Assembly (NCBI GenBank): GCA_018691995.1
Contig: JABHJM010000067.1
Coordinates: 1 to 8,727, forward strand
Direction of reading: 5' to 3'
DNA length: 8,727 nt
From: Candidatus Iainarchaeum sp.
GTDB taxonomy: Archaea > Iainarchaeota > Iainarchaeia > Iainarchaeales > JAAZKV01
Shown: positions 1 through 5,234 of the stretch, one piece after another
Layout: each line of letters begins with the position of its first letter
How positions within the stretch are numbered: position 1 is the first letter of the stretch
The notes under the pieces: model-generated
The model's input: the letters and a program-made list of their open reading frames with translations, nothing else
What the model was told of the DNA's origin: nothing
The model's database searches: none
Made by a program: the position numbers and the translations under genes

Positions 1-853
1 CTATCCAAATAATTCCTCCAATAAAAATTGAACCTGCAATAAAATTCTTTTTCTTTTTATCAAAAAATGAACCAAAAATAATTGTTGCAACAAAAGAAAA
101 AATTAAGAGTGAAGTGGTAATTAAACCAAGAGTAACATAACTTCCTAAAATTGAAAACAGAATAAGCGGCCAAAACAAAGTAAAGCTACGTGCATAAAGC
201 CCATACCCAAAATACCCTATAGAATGGTGTTTGTTTCGATTGGCAAAAATCTTTTTAATGGAAAAATCAGTTGGTTCTTTTTTATCTTTAGTTATTAATA
301 GAGGAATCACTGACACAGTAATTATTATTGTAACAAAAATTAACAAATAACTAAAGTCTAAATAAACAATAATTAAACTACCAACAATTGGGGCTGCTGC
401 TGAAAGTAAAGATGTAATTACGTTCCCCATTGCCACTTCTTTTCCTTTATCTTCTTTATCACTATTTTCTGCAAAGTCCGCATGGAATGCTAACCAAAAC
501 ATTCCACTGTATACCCCTACAAAAAAAGCAATTAAGATAAGTGGGATTGGAAATTGTTCTAAAAAATATAACAAAACAAAATAAGCGATTAAGAAAGGTT
601 GGGAAAAAATTATTGTGTGTTTTAGACCAAATTTTGATGAAAGATATGCTGCAGGTATTAATGCAATAACATGAAAAATACTAGTAAATGTAAAAAATAC
701 AAAAACTTCTACAAGTCCATAACCTAAATTTAACAAAAAAAGTGGAATAAAAACTGAAATTAATCCAAATGAAAAAGCTCGAAGTCCCAAACTAACATAA
801 AGTTCATCAACTTCTTTATTTTGAAGCATGTGGAAGTGTTTATGTGATTCCAT
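1..853 (-). CDS. Major facilitator superfamily (MFS) transporter, N-terminal part (3' end outside window)
   Basis: I translated this minus-strand frame from the ATG at 853-851; it stays open for 284 codons to the window edge, so the C-terminus is missing. The protein is very hydrophobic, with about eight predicted membrane segments visible (roughly residues 25-42, 47-68, 79-98, 103-124, 146-165, 168-187, 222-239, 242-261). The loop LSSKFGLKHT (71-80) after the second segment resembles MFS motif A (GxLaDrxGrk), and the related GSFFDKKKKN (261-270) falls at the matching place in the second half, after a charged central loop (188-211). This duplicated layout is typical of MFS carriers. Substrate cannot be told; sugar, drug or metabolite export are all possible. 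A TATA-like box 26 bases before the ATG supports this start and a leaderless transcript. The gene is divergent from the transglutaminase gene. Confidence is high for the fold class and low for any function. Confidence 0.85.
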   Translation of the reverse strand, partial: MESHKHFHMLQNKEVDELYVSLGLRAFSFGLISVFIPLFLLNLGYGLVEVFVFFTFTSIFHVIALIPAAYLSSKFGLKHTIIFSQPFLIAYFVLLYFLEQFPIPLILIAFFVGVYSGMFWLAFHADFAENSDKEDKGKEVAMGNVITSLLSAAAPIVGSLIIVYLDFSYLLIFVTIIITVSVIPLLITKDKKEPTDFSIKKIFANRNKHHSIGYFGYGLYARSFTLFWPLILFSILGSYVTLGLITTSLLIFSFVATIIFGSFFDKKKKNFIAGSIFIGGIIWI

Positions 854-874
854 TATAAAAAAAATGCTTAAAAG

Positions 875-882
875 AATATAAG
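875..882 (-). promoter_or_regulatory. TATA box for the MFS transporter gene
   Basis: On the minus strand this reads CTTATATT and is centred about 25 bases before the ATG at 853, the spacing expected of an archaeal TATA box driving a leaderless mRNA. No Shine-Dalgarno sequence precedes the ATG. Confidence 0.55.
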
Positions 883-925
883 CCTACCTTATACAACAAA
901 TAGATTAAAATTTGGATTAAGCTAA

Positions 926-934
926 TTTTAAATA
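926..934 (+). promoter_or_regulatory. TATA box for the transglutaminase-like gene
   Basis: TTTTAAATA is centred about 26 bases before the ATG at 956, fitting a leaderless archaeal promoter. It shares the 102-base divergent intergenic region with the MFS promoter. Confidence 0.55.
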
Positions 935-955
935 TTAAAAGCCCCTAACTTCTAG

Positions 956-2668
956 ATGCGAAAAATAATTTTTATACTGCTAATTATTTTAGTACTTAGC
1001 ATTGTAAGTGCAGAAGAATTTTATCCTACAACAATTGCTGGACTTAAAACCGAGGTAAGACTACATGGTTTTGGAACAATTAGTGGTTTAAAAGATGGAG
1101 AAGACTTAAGCTTTCAAACAATTACCTTTCCTGATTCAAGTTTTCAAAAAACCAAAGTAATTCGAGAGCTTTTATATATTGATGGAAAAACAATTTTTCC
1201 AACTTATACGCTAGATGAATTTGATAATAAGCAAGTAAATTTCAAAATTCCTTATAATGGAGATTTTACATATGAACTTGTTGCAGAAATAAACACTACT
1301 GCCTTACTTCACGAAATGACTGATTATAATCTTGGGAATATTGACGATGATGTTGCTAATTTTTTGAAAAGTAGTGAAAAAGTTGAGAGTGACTCAACAC
1401 AAATTTTAACTTTAACAAAAAATAAATTACAAAGCAATAGTTTTTTTGATAGTTTGACTAACACAATTTTTTGGGTAAACGATTATGTAAAATATGCAGA
1501 AGGTGCTGAATTTAATCAATATTATTTAATGCAAAAATCTGCTGTAGATACACTTCTTGAAAAAAAAGGAGTGTGTGATGAATTTTCTAATTTAGCTGCT
1601 GCAATGCTACGTGCAAAAGGAATCCCAACAAGACTTGCAATTGGAATAACTTATGATGGGCACGAATGGGGGAATCACGCTTGGCTTGAAGTATATCATA
1701 ATGAATTTGGGTGGATTCCAAGCGACCCAACCTTTCGTGAAGCTGGATTTGTTGATGCAACACACATAAGACTTGGTTCGTTTAGTGATGTTTCACAAAG
1801 TGTTGCAAAAGCATCTTACCCTTCACACGCTTCAATTACTTTTCAAACACAAACTCTTCCAGAAGTAAAAATTATTGATAAAAATTACTTTTCTCACGTT
1901 TCACTAACTGCAACTAATACTGAATTTTTAACTAACCAATGGAATGAATTTCCAGTAAAAATAAAAAATTTGACAAATGCTACTTTAATTGTGCCCATAA
2001 AAATTAGGAAAAATTATAATAGCCTTTTAATTGATGAAAAAATTAAATCTGTTATTTTAAAAGCTGGTGAAGAAACAGAAGTAATATTTAATATTTATCC
2101 TAATATCTCTTTAAACGATAATGAACTTGCAAAAGGAACTATTACTTTTGATTCATTAAACGAACCTTATCTTGTTGATTTTACAATAAAACCTTTTTTG
2201 GGATATAACAATGGTGAAATAAAAGTTTTAGATGTCACCCCTATTGCATTTGAAAATAAATTAATTTTTGAAATTAAATTAGCAAACCTAACAAATGAAG
2301 ATGCAAACATCAACATTACTTTGGTCACTCCTGATGGCAATAAAATTTGGAAAGAGAATACAAAAGCATTTAGTATTGAAAGTTATGCTAAAGAAAAATA
2401 TGATTATGCTTTTGGAGAACATATTTTAATCATCGATACTCCCACCCAAAACTATACTCAATACATTTATCCTATAAAAAGTAAAACACAAGTTATTACA
2501 AAACCAAAAGATCCTAAAGTTGTTCAAAAGATTACTACTGGAGATGAAAATAAGAATGATTATGAGGGAATCAACATAGAATTCATGATTTTAATCGGAC
2601 TTGGGGTTCTAACAGCAGTAGCTATTGCATTAATCTTTTTATTCGCAACACGAAAAAGGTACGTATAA
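956..2668 (+). CDS. Secreted, membrane-anchored transglutaminase-like protein
   Basis: This 570-residue protein has an N-terminal signal peptide (about residues 1-19, cleavage likely after SIVSA) and a single C-terminal membrane helix (about 543-564) followed by the basic end TRKRYV. The bulk should therefore lie outside the cell, tethered by its C-terminus. Residues about 190-265 form a transglutaminase-like core with all three expected catalytic residues: Cys207 in KGVCDEFSN, His241 in WGNHAWLEVY and Asp257 in PSDPTF. Family members are papain-like thiol enzymes acting as peptidases, amidases or protein crosslinkers; the target here is unknown. Residues about 60-160 and 300-510 look like beta-rich, Ig-like modules with many NxT/NxS sites (for example NLTN, NIT), possible N-glycosylation sites of a surface protein. 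The ATG is chosen because it starts a good signal peptide and has a TATA box 26 bases upstream. It stands alone between a divergent transporter and a tRNA. Confidence 0.85.
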   Translation: MRKIIFILLIILVLSIVSAEEFYPTTIAGLKTEVRLHGFGTISGLKDGEDLSFQTITFPDSSFQKTKVIRELLYIDGKTIFPTYTLDEFDNKQVNFKIPYNGDFTYELVAEINTTALLHEMTDYNLGNIDDDVANFLKSSEKVESDSTQILTLTKNKLQSNSFFDSLTNTIFWVNDYVKYAEGAEFNQYYLMQKSAVDTLLEKKGVCDEFSNLAAAMLRAKGIPTRLAIGITYDGHEWGNHAWLEVYHNEFGWIPSDPTFREAGFVDATHIRLGSFSDVSQSVAKASYPSHASITFQTQTLPEVKIIDKNYFSHVSLTATNTEFLTNQWNEFPVKIKNLTNATLIVPIKIRKNYNSLLIDEKIKSVILKAGEETEVIFNIYPNISLNDNELAKGTITFDSLNEPYLVDFTIKPFLGYNNGEIKVLDVTPIAFENKLIFEIKLANLTNEDANINITLVTPDGNKIWKENTKAFSIESYAKEKYDYAFGEHILIIDTPTQNYTQYIYPIKSKTQVITKPKDPKVVQKITTGDENKNDYEGINIEFMILIGLGVLTAVAIALIFLFATRKRYV

Positions 2669-2690
2669 TTTTTAAACAAAACCAACTGCA

Positions 2691-2700
2691 AATTTATTAT
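2691..2700 (+). promoter_or_regulatory. Probable TATA box for tRNA-Gly(GCC)
   Basis: AATTTATTAT is centred about 27 bases before position 2722. Transcription would then begin about four bases before the leader hairpin at 2726-2743, so the 5' leader would consist of little more than that hairpin. This is inferred from spacing only. Confidence 0.4.
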
Positions 2701-2725
2701 GGGCTACCAAAGGTGTCTAAATCAT

Positions 2726-2743
2726 CAACGAATCTTTTCGTTG
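2726..2743 (+). other. 5' leader hairpin of tRNA-Gly(GCC)
   Basis: CAACGAA (2726-2732), loop TCTT (2733-2736), TTCGTTG (2737-2743) gives a perfect 7-bp stem. Its last base, G2743, is also the first base of the tRNA. An equivalent hairpin with the same size, loop and register lies before the second tRNA-Gly at 5055-5072, with two compensatory pair changes. The role is unknown; a processing signal or a transient fold that competes with the acceptor stem is possible. Confidence 0.65.
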
Positions 2744-2814
2744 CGACCGTAGTCTAGTGGTTATGATTCTACCTTGCCAAGGTAGGGGCTTGGGTTCAAT
2801 TCCCAGCGGTCGCA
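2743..2814 (+). tRNA. tRNA-Gly (anticodon GCC)
   Basis: The cloverleaf can be folded by hand. The acceptor stem is GCGACCG (2743-2749) with CGGTCGC (2807-2813), seven perfect pairs, and A2814 is the discriminator base. The D arm spans about 2752-2767 and is weak (three pairs, with AGTGG in the loop). The anticodon stem is CTACC/GGTAG (2769-2773, 2781-2785) around loop TTGCCAA with anticodon GCC at 2776-2778. The variable loop has four bases, and the T arm is 2790-2806 with loop TTCAATT. It would read GGC and GGU glycine codons. CCA is not encoded, so it must be added after transcription. A T-run directly follows and acts as the likely terminator. There is no sign of an intron. Confidence 0.95.
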
Positions 2815-2815
2815 C

Positions 2816-2823
2816 TTTTTTTT
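2816..2823 (+). terminator. T-run terminator of tRNA-Gly(GCC)
   Basis: Eight T residues begin two bases after the tRNA discriminator base, a standard archaeal tRNA termination signal. The run overlaps the last codon of the convergent small membrane protein gene (stop at 2822-2824 on the minus strand), so the two transcripts meet here with almost no gap. Confidence 0.6.
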
Positions 2824-3190
2824 ACAAACCAGCAAATAGAACTATTCCAATAACTAAAAGAACTAAACCGATTCCTTGAACTAAAAGAAATTTTTTTGGA
2901 ACATTCATTTTTATTAGGGGTTCATATTCTTGATCTTGGTAACGAGTATTTTTTCCAAACAACGGGATTGCATTTTTTTGTTTTCTGCTTTTCCAATACT
3001 TTTTTACTGATTCAAAGGTTGGAATTAATCCAAGAATTTGTTTTGGGAGAAAAATATAAAATATCCCAAAATATAAAAAGAAAAATGTAGAAGAAATTTC
3101 TTGACTATAAAAAAGTGCAATGAGAAAAGATATAAGTCCGCCAGGGGTTGCAAAAATATTTATTATTAAAATATTTTTCTTTCGATCCAT
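2822..3190 (-). CDS. Small membrane protein, function unknown
   Basis: I do not recognise this 122-residue protein. It starts with a basic MDRKKN and has two hydrophobic segments near the N-terminus (about 7-28 and 33-57). A charged, probably cytoplasmic middle follows (about 58-100, with KKYWKSRKQK at 63-72 and an acidic/tyrosine patch RYQDQEYEP), then a final helix (about 101-121) runs to the C-terminus. A TATA-like box 26 bases before the ATG supports the chosen start. The neighbour upstream on the same strand is another membrane protein with its own promoter-like box, 38 bases away, so a loose membrane-protein cluster is possible. No catalytic motif is visible. Weak alternatives include an uncharacterised DPANN-specific envelope protein. 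Confidence 0.7.
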   Translation of the reverse strand: MDRKKNILIINIFATPGGLISFLIALFYSQEISSTFFFLYFGIFYIFLPKQILGLIPTFESVKKYWKSRKQKNAIPLFGKNTRYQDQEYEPLIKMNVPKKFLLVQGIGLVLLVIGIVLFAGL

Positions 3191-3211
3191 GAAATGAATA
3201 GAGTTAAAGGG

Positions 3212-3220
3212 TATTTAATA
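3212..3220 (-). promoter_or_regulatory. TATA box for the small membrane protein gene
   Basis: The minus strand reads TATTAAATA, centred about 26 bases before the ATG at 3190, within the 38-base gap after the stop of the upstream membrane gene. This suggests independent leaderless transcription. Confidence 0.5.
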
Positions 3221-3228
3221 GTAGGGGG

Positions 3229-4197
3229 TTACTTTTTCTTTTTGCCCTTTTTCTTAATGACTTTTTTCTTAACTTTCTTTTTCTTTACTGCTCTTTTTCT
3301 AACGACTTTTTTCTTCTTAACTTTTTTAGTAACCTTTCTTTTTGGACTAAGAATTCTTTTTGTAAGAATTCTTTTTATTCTCGAATTTGAAACTCTTTCT
3401 TTATCAAGTTGATTATAAACTTCAATTATTCCAAAATAATAACTTATAATTGCAGGGCCTAATGCAAAAATAATTGCAACAGCTCGTGCTAATTCATAAG
3501 CAACAAGTGGAGTAAAATGTGGTAATAAAATTATATGTGCAATTGCTCCAAGAATAATTGCCATTACTGCAAACATCACAAACACAACCCCTACTACTAA
3601 TGCAATGCCAAAAAAAGTAAGTATGAATCTTCCCTTAGTTAATTCCCACGCATCCCTTATTGCTTCTTTTTTAGAAATATCCTTATTATAAAAAATTGTT
3701 ACTGTGAAAAATAATCTTACTGAATTGTGAATAACAAAAAGTAAGTATAATATTGCAAAAATGACAAAAGAAGCTAAAATTAGAACAGTTGGATTAAACA
3801 AGTAATAAAAATATAATAATGGGGTTCCAAGCAATACTAAGAGTTGAGTAAATCGATGGCTTTTGTGAATGTTCCACACAAAAATATACCACAGCTCAAG
3901 AACTGCTAAAATAATAGTATCTAAAAAACGCGTACTAGTTGAAATTTGATGTTTTAATTTTCTATGCCCTAAACATGCTGAAGTTAGAGTAGCAAATCCA
4001 AGCATTATTCCAAAATAAATTATAATATAGAAAATATATACAATCCAATAAACACTACCATCAAAATATTGTTTTTCAATTGCCCACGGCACCAAAAAAA
4101 GTAAAGGTATTGCTAACCAGAAAAAAATTAAAAACCAAGCCAGTTTACTTAGAGAAAACCAGTTGTAAGTAAAGTTGATTATTCGGTCATAATCCAT
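3229..4197 (-). CDS. Polytopic membrane protein with long lysine-rich C-terminal tail
   Basis: The 322-residue protein has about six or seven membrane segments (roughly residues 19-38, 49-71, 91-109, 117-134, 137-156, 191-224, 232-258). Between segments lies a soluble stretch around 171-190 containing KDISKKEAIRDAWELTKGRF. That pattern (basic, EAI..A..LTKGRF, then a helix) resembles the membrane domains of the DUF4013/DUF975/YciC-like group, whose function is largely unknown; this match is by eye and tentative. After YNQLDKE (261-267) comes a basic tail to the end: 26 of the last 38 residues are Lys or Arg, in runs broken mainly by Val. The tail could bind nucleic acid or acidic lipid headgroups on the cytoplasmic face. 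A similar KKKVVRK tail ends the phosphatase-like protein at 5235-5768. The start is backed by a TATA-like box about 27 bases upstream. Confidence 0.75.
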   Translation of the reverse strand: MDYDRIINFTYNWFSLSKLAWFLIFFWLAIPLLFLVPWAIEKQYFDGSVYWIVYIFYIIIYFGIMLGFATLTSACLGHRKLKHQISTSTRFLDTIILAVLELWYIFVWNIHKSHRFTQLLVLLGTPLLYFYYLFNPTVLILASFVIFAILYLLFVIHNSVRLFFTVTIFYNKDISKKEAIRDAWELTKGRFILTFFGIALVVGVVFVMFAVMAIILGAIAHIILLPHFTPLVAYELARAVAIIFALGPAIISYYFGIIEVYNQLDKERVSNSRIKRILTKRILSPKRKVTKKVKKKKVVRKRAVKKKKVKKKVIKKKGKKKK

Positions 4198-4220
4198 GTT
4201 TATTATAGGCTTTCTTTATT

Positions 4221-4228
4221 TTTAAATA
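4221..4228 (-). promoter_or_regulatory. TATA box for the lysine-tailed membrane protein gene
   Basis: The minus strand reads TATTTAAA, centred about 27 bases before the ATG at 4197, in the 36-base gap after the kinase stop codon. Confidence 0.5.
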
Positions 4229-4233
4229 TTGTG

Positions 4234-4938
4234 TTAGTGCAAAGAAGTATCAAGTTGAACTTTTATTTGTGAAAAAACATCTCCAATGCTTTTATTTGCA
4301 TCAATTATTTTTATGTTTTCATTTGGAAGTTTATTTGGAAGATCCAAAAAATAAGTTCTTATGCTTTTTATAAAATCAAGTTCACGAAAATTATCACTCT
4401 GAACTCTTTTTTCATCGTCAGCACTATGGATTCTTTTGAATCCTTCTTCAGGGCTAACATCAAAAATTAAAGCTAGATCTGGTGCAAGAAAATCTTTATG
4501 TGCTGCAAAAACCTTTTCAAAATTAGTCCCCTGGACTGTTTGATATGCTATTGAAGAATATTTATATCTATCACAAAGAACAACAAAATCTTTTTCAAGA
4601 GCCGGGAGGATTACATTCTCAATATGCCATGCCCTATCATCAATAAATGTTTGAAATATCTCTTCTTTTAGATCATTAACATTTTTTTGTTTTTTGAACA
4701 ATTCTCTTACTTTTAATCCATATGGGCCATTTGTTGGTTCATCTGTTACTAAAATATTATCATATTTTTTTGATTTGTCAAAAATATATCCAAAAGCTTT
4801 TTTTATTTGGGTTCCTTTTCCACTTCCTGGAAGCCCATCAAATGCAATAAATGTTCCACTCACCTTTCTCTCACCTTTCATAATAAGGACTTTCTCATTA
4901 ATAATAATTTGTGAGGATTTTTTAATAAAAGTCAACAT
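4234..4938 (-). CDS. tmk: Thymidylate kinase-like P-loop deoxynucleotide kinase (dTMP kinase)
   Basis: This enzyme would phosphorylate dTMP to dTDP with ATP in the cytoplasm, a step in dTTP supply. The evidence is motif order: a P-loop GLPGSGKGT at residues 35-43, the TDEPTNGPYG segment (65-74) that corresponds to the REPGGTPLG nucleotide-binding loop of dTMP kinases, DDRAWH...VILPAL (100-114), and DRYKYSSIAYQ (123-133), the family's DRY..SS.AYQ signature. A basic lid-like region follows around 165-190. The P-loop is more adenylate-kinase-like than the usual GxDGxGKxT, so another (deoxy)nucleotide kinase specificity cannot be excluded. The start at 4938 gives a 27-residue extension before the core; the internal ATG at 4881 (Met20) would give a more usual N-terminus. 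A TATA-like box 28 bases before 4938 favours the longer form, but an AT-rich box also lies about 23 bases before 4881. No Shine-Dalgarno site helps decide. Confidence 0.85.
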   Translation of the reverse strand: MLTFIKKSSQIIINEKVLIMKGERKVSGTFIAFDGLPGSGKGTQIKKAFGYIFDKSKKYDNILVTDEPTNGPYGLKVRELFKKQKNVNDLKEEIFQTFIDDRAWHIENVILPALEKDFVVLCDRYKYSSIAYQTVQGTNFEKVFAAHKDFLAPDLALIFDVSPEEGFKRIHSADDEKRVQSDNFRELDFIKSIRTYFLDLPNKLPNENIKIIDANKSIGDVFSQIKVQLDTSLH

Positions 4939-4961
4939 TTAAAAAAGCAACTTAAGAGAAG

Positions 4962-4970
4962 TTTAATAAT
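4962..4970 (-). promoter_or_regulatory. TATA box for the thymidylate kinase gene
   Basis: The minus strand reads ATTATTAAA, centred about 28 bases before the ATG at 4938. It supports the upstream start and a leaderless message. Confidence 0.45.
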
Positions 4971-4992
4971 TAGAGTTGCCAAAGGTAACTTG

Positions 4993-5019
4993 ATTGTTAA
5001 CAAATTTTTGTTGAACAAT
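4993..5019. repeat. Bulged inverted repeat between the kinase and tRNA-Gly(UCC) genes
   Basis: ATTGTTAACAAA (4993-5004) pairs with TTTGTT-G-AACAAT (5007-5019) over 12 base pairs with one bulged G and a two-base spacer (in RNA probably an opened loop of four or more). It sits upstream of both divergent transcription units. It could be a regulator-binding palindrome or an RNA hairpin; no function can be assigned. Confidence 0.5.
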
Positions 5020-5054
5020 AGTACTACTGGGCAAAAGTGAAGTGTACAAATTGT

Positions 5055-5072
5055 CGACAAATCTTTTTGTCG
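5055..5072 (+). other. 5' leader hairpin of tRNA-Gly(UCC)
   Basis: CGACAAA (5055-5061), loop TCTT (5062-5065), TTTGTCG (5066-5072) is a perfect 7-bp stem ending on tRNA base G1. Compared with the hairpin before tRNA-Gly(GCC), stem positions 2 and 5 have changed from A-T to G-C and from G-C to A-T, with both partners altered together. The 13 bases upstream (from GTGT at 5042) also align with those of the other tRNA at identical distance. The left arm overlaps a separate 10-bp palindrome TTGTCGACAA (5051-5060). Confidence 0.65.
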
Positions 5073-5142
5073 CGTTCGTGATGTAATGGTAGCATGTGAG
5101 CCTTCCAAGCTTTTCGTCAGGGTTCGAGCCCCTGCGAGCGCA
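5072..5142 (+). tRNA. tRNA-Gly (anticodon TCC/UCC)
   Basis: The acceptor stem is GCGTTCG (5072-5078) with CGAGCGC (5135-5141), seven pairs including one T-G wobble; A5142 is the discriminator. The D stem is ATG/CAT with AATGGTAG in the loop. The anticodon stem TGAGC/GCTTT (5097-5101 and 5109-5113) has a T-T mismatch at its outer pair and a G-T wobble next to it. Loop CTTCCAA carries anticodon TCC (5104-5106). The variable loop is TCGT, and the T arm CAGGG/CCCTG with loop TTCGAGC spans 5118-5134. It would read GGA and GGG. CCA is not encoded. The weak outer anticodon stem is unusual, but the fold as a whole is sound. Unlike the other tRNA-Gly, no clear T-run follows; a hairpin and a second copy of the 3' end do. 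Confidence 0.93.
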
Positions 5143-5153
5143 TATTTGGGGAT

Positions 5154-5178
5154 GCAACACCTTTTCTAAAGGGGTTGC
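5154..5178 (+). other. Strong hairpin between the tRNA and its duplicated 3' end
   Basis: The left arm 5154-5164 (GCAACACCTTT) and right arm 5168-5178 (AAAGGGGTTGC) form ten pairs with a single A-G mismatch around a TCT loop. It begins 12 bases after the tRNA and ends two bases before the GCGTT that opens the tRNA-like remnant. It may be a terminator or processing element for the tRNA transcript, although no T-run follows, or a relic leader hairpin of a lost third tRNA unit. Confidence 0.6.
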
Positions 5179-5179
5179 G

Positions 5180-5202
5180 GCGTTAGAGCCCCTGCGAGCG
5201 CA
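5180..5202 (+). pseudogene. Possible internally deleted tRNA-Gly remnant
   Basis: GCGTT followed by AGAGCCCCTGCGAGCGCA joins the first five bases of tRNA-Gly(UCC) to its last 17. The two ends can still pair (GCGTT with AGCGC, five pairs including one wobble), leaving a short acceptor-like minihelix. It has no anticodon arm, so it cannot be a working tRNA. The five-base 5' match is short and could be chance; the 3' match is not. Confidence 0.35.
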
Positions 5203-5209
5203 TTTCTAA

Positions 5210-5217
5210 TTTTAAAA
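5210..5217 (+). promoter_or_regulatory. TATA-like box for the phosphatase-like gene
   Basis: TTTTAAAA is centred about 22 bases before the ATG at 5235, slightly closer than for the other genes in the window. No Shine-Dalgarno site precedes this ATG. Confidence 0.4.
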
Positions 5218-5234
5218 AGAATTAAATAGCTCAA

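Larger units (their letters stand above)
5122..5203 (+). repeat. Direct duplication of the tRNA-Gly(UCC) 3' end
   Basis: Bases 5122-5143 and 5182-5203 match at 21 of 22 positions (GTT, then C or A, then an identical GAGCCCCTGCGAGCGCAT). The second copy lies exactly 60 bases after the first. A repeated tRNA 3' end is the usual scar of site-specific integration (attL/attR), but here only about 38 unshared bases lie between the copies and no integrase is present. Alternatively it is a remnant of a duplicated tRNA gene, since GCGTT, the first five bases of this tRNA, occurs at 5180-5184 directly before the repeat. Confidence 0.75.

Noticed and set aside
2896..3090. Plus-strand open frame opposite the small membrane protein
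   Set aside because: The minus-strand gene has a TATA box, sensible membrane helices and a fitting start; this frame has none of these.
3194..3412. Plus-strand open frame rich in Phe/Leu/Thr
   Set aside because: It is the antisense image of the lysine-rich tail of the membrane protein on the minus strand (AAA/AAG codons read as TTT/CTT). It has no promoter of its own.
3229..4938. A membrane-protein and kinase operon acting as a new system
   Set aside because: Each gene has its own TATA-like box in a gap of about 36-38 bases, and the kinase is a standard nucleotide-metabolism type, so nothing ties them functionally.
4694..4942. Plus-strand open frame opposite the kinase P-loop region
   Set aside because: The minus strand carries the kinase motifs; this frame has no recognisable signal.
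4963..5160. Minus-strand open frame across tRNA-Gly(UCC)
   Set aside because: It covers the whole tRNA on its opposite strand and has no protein-like features.
5122..5203. CRISPR-like repeat
   Set aside because: There are only two copies, the repeated unit is the tRNA 3' end, and no cas genes are near.
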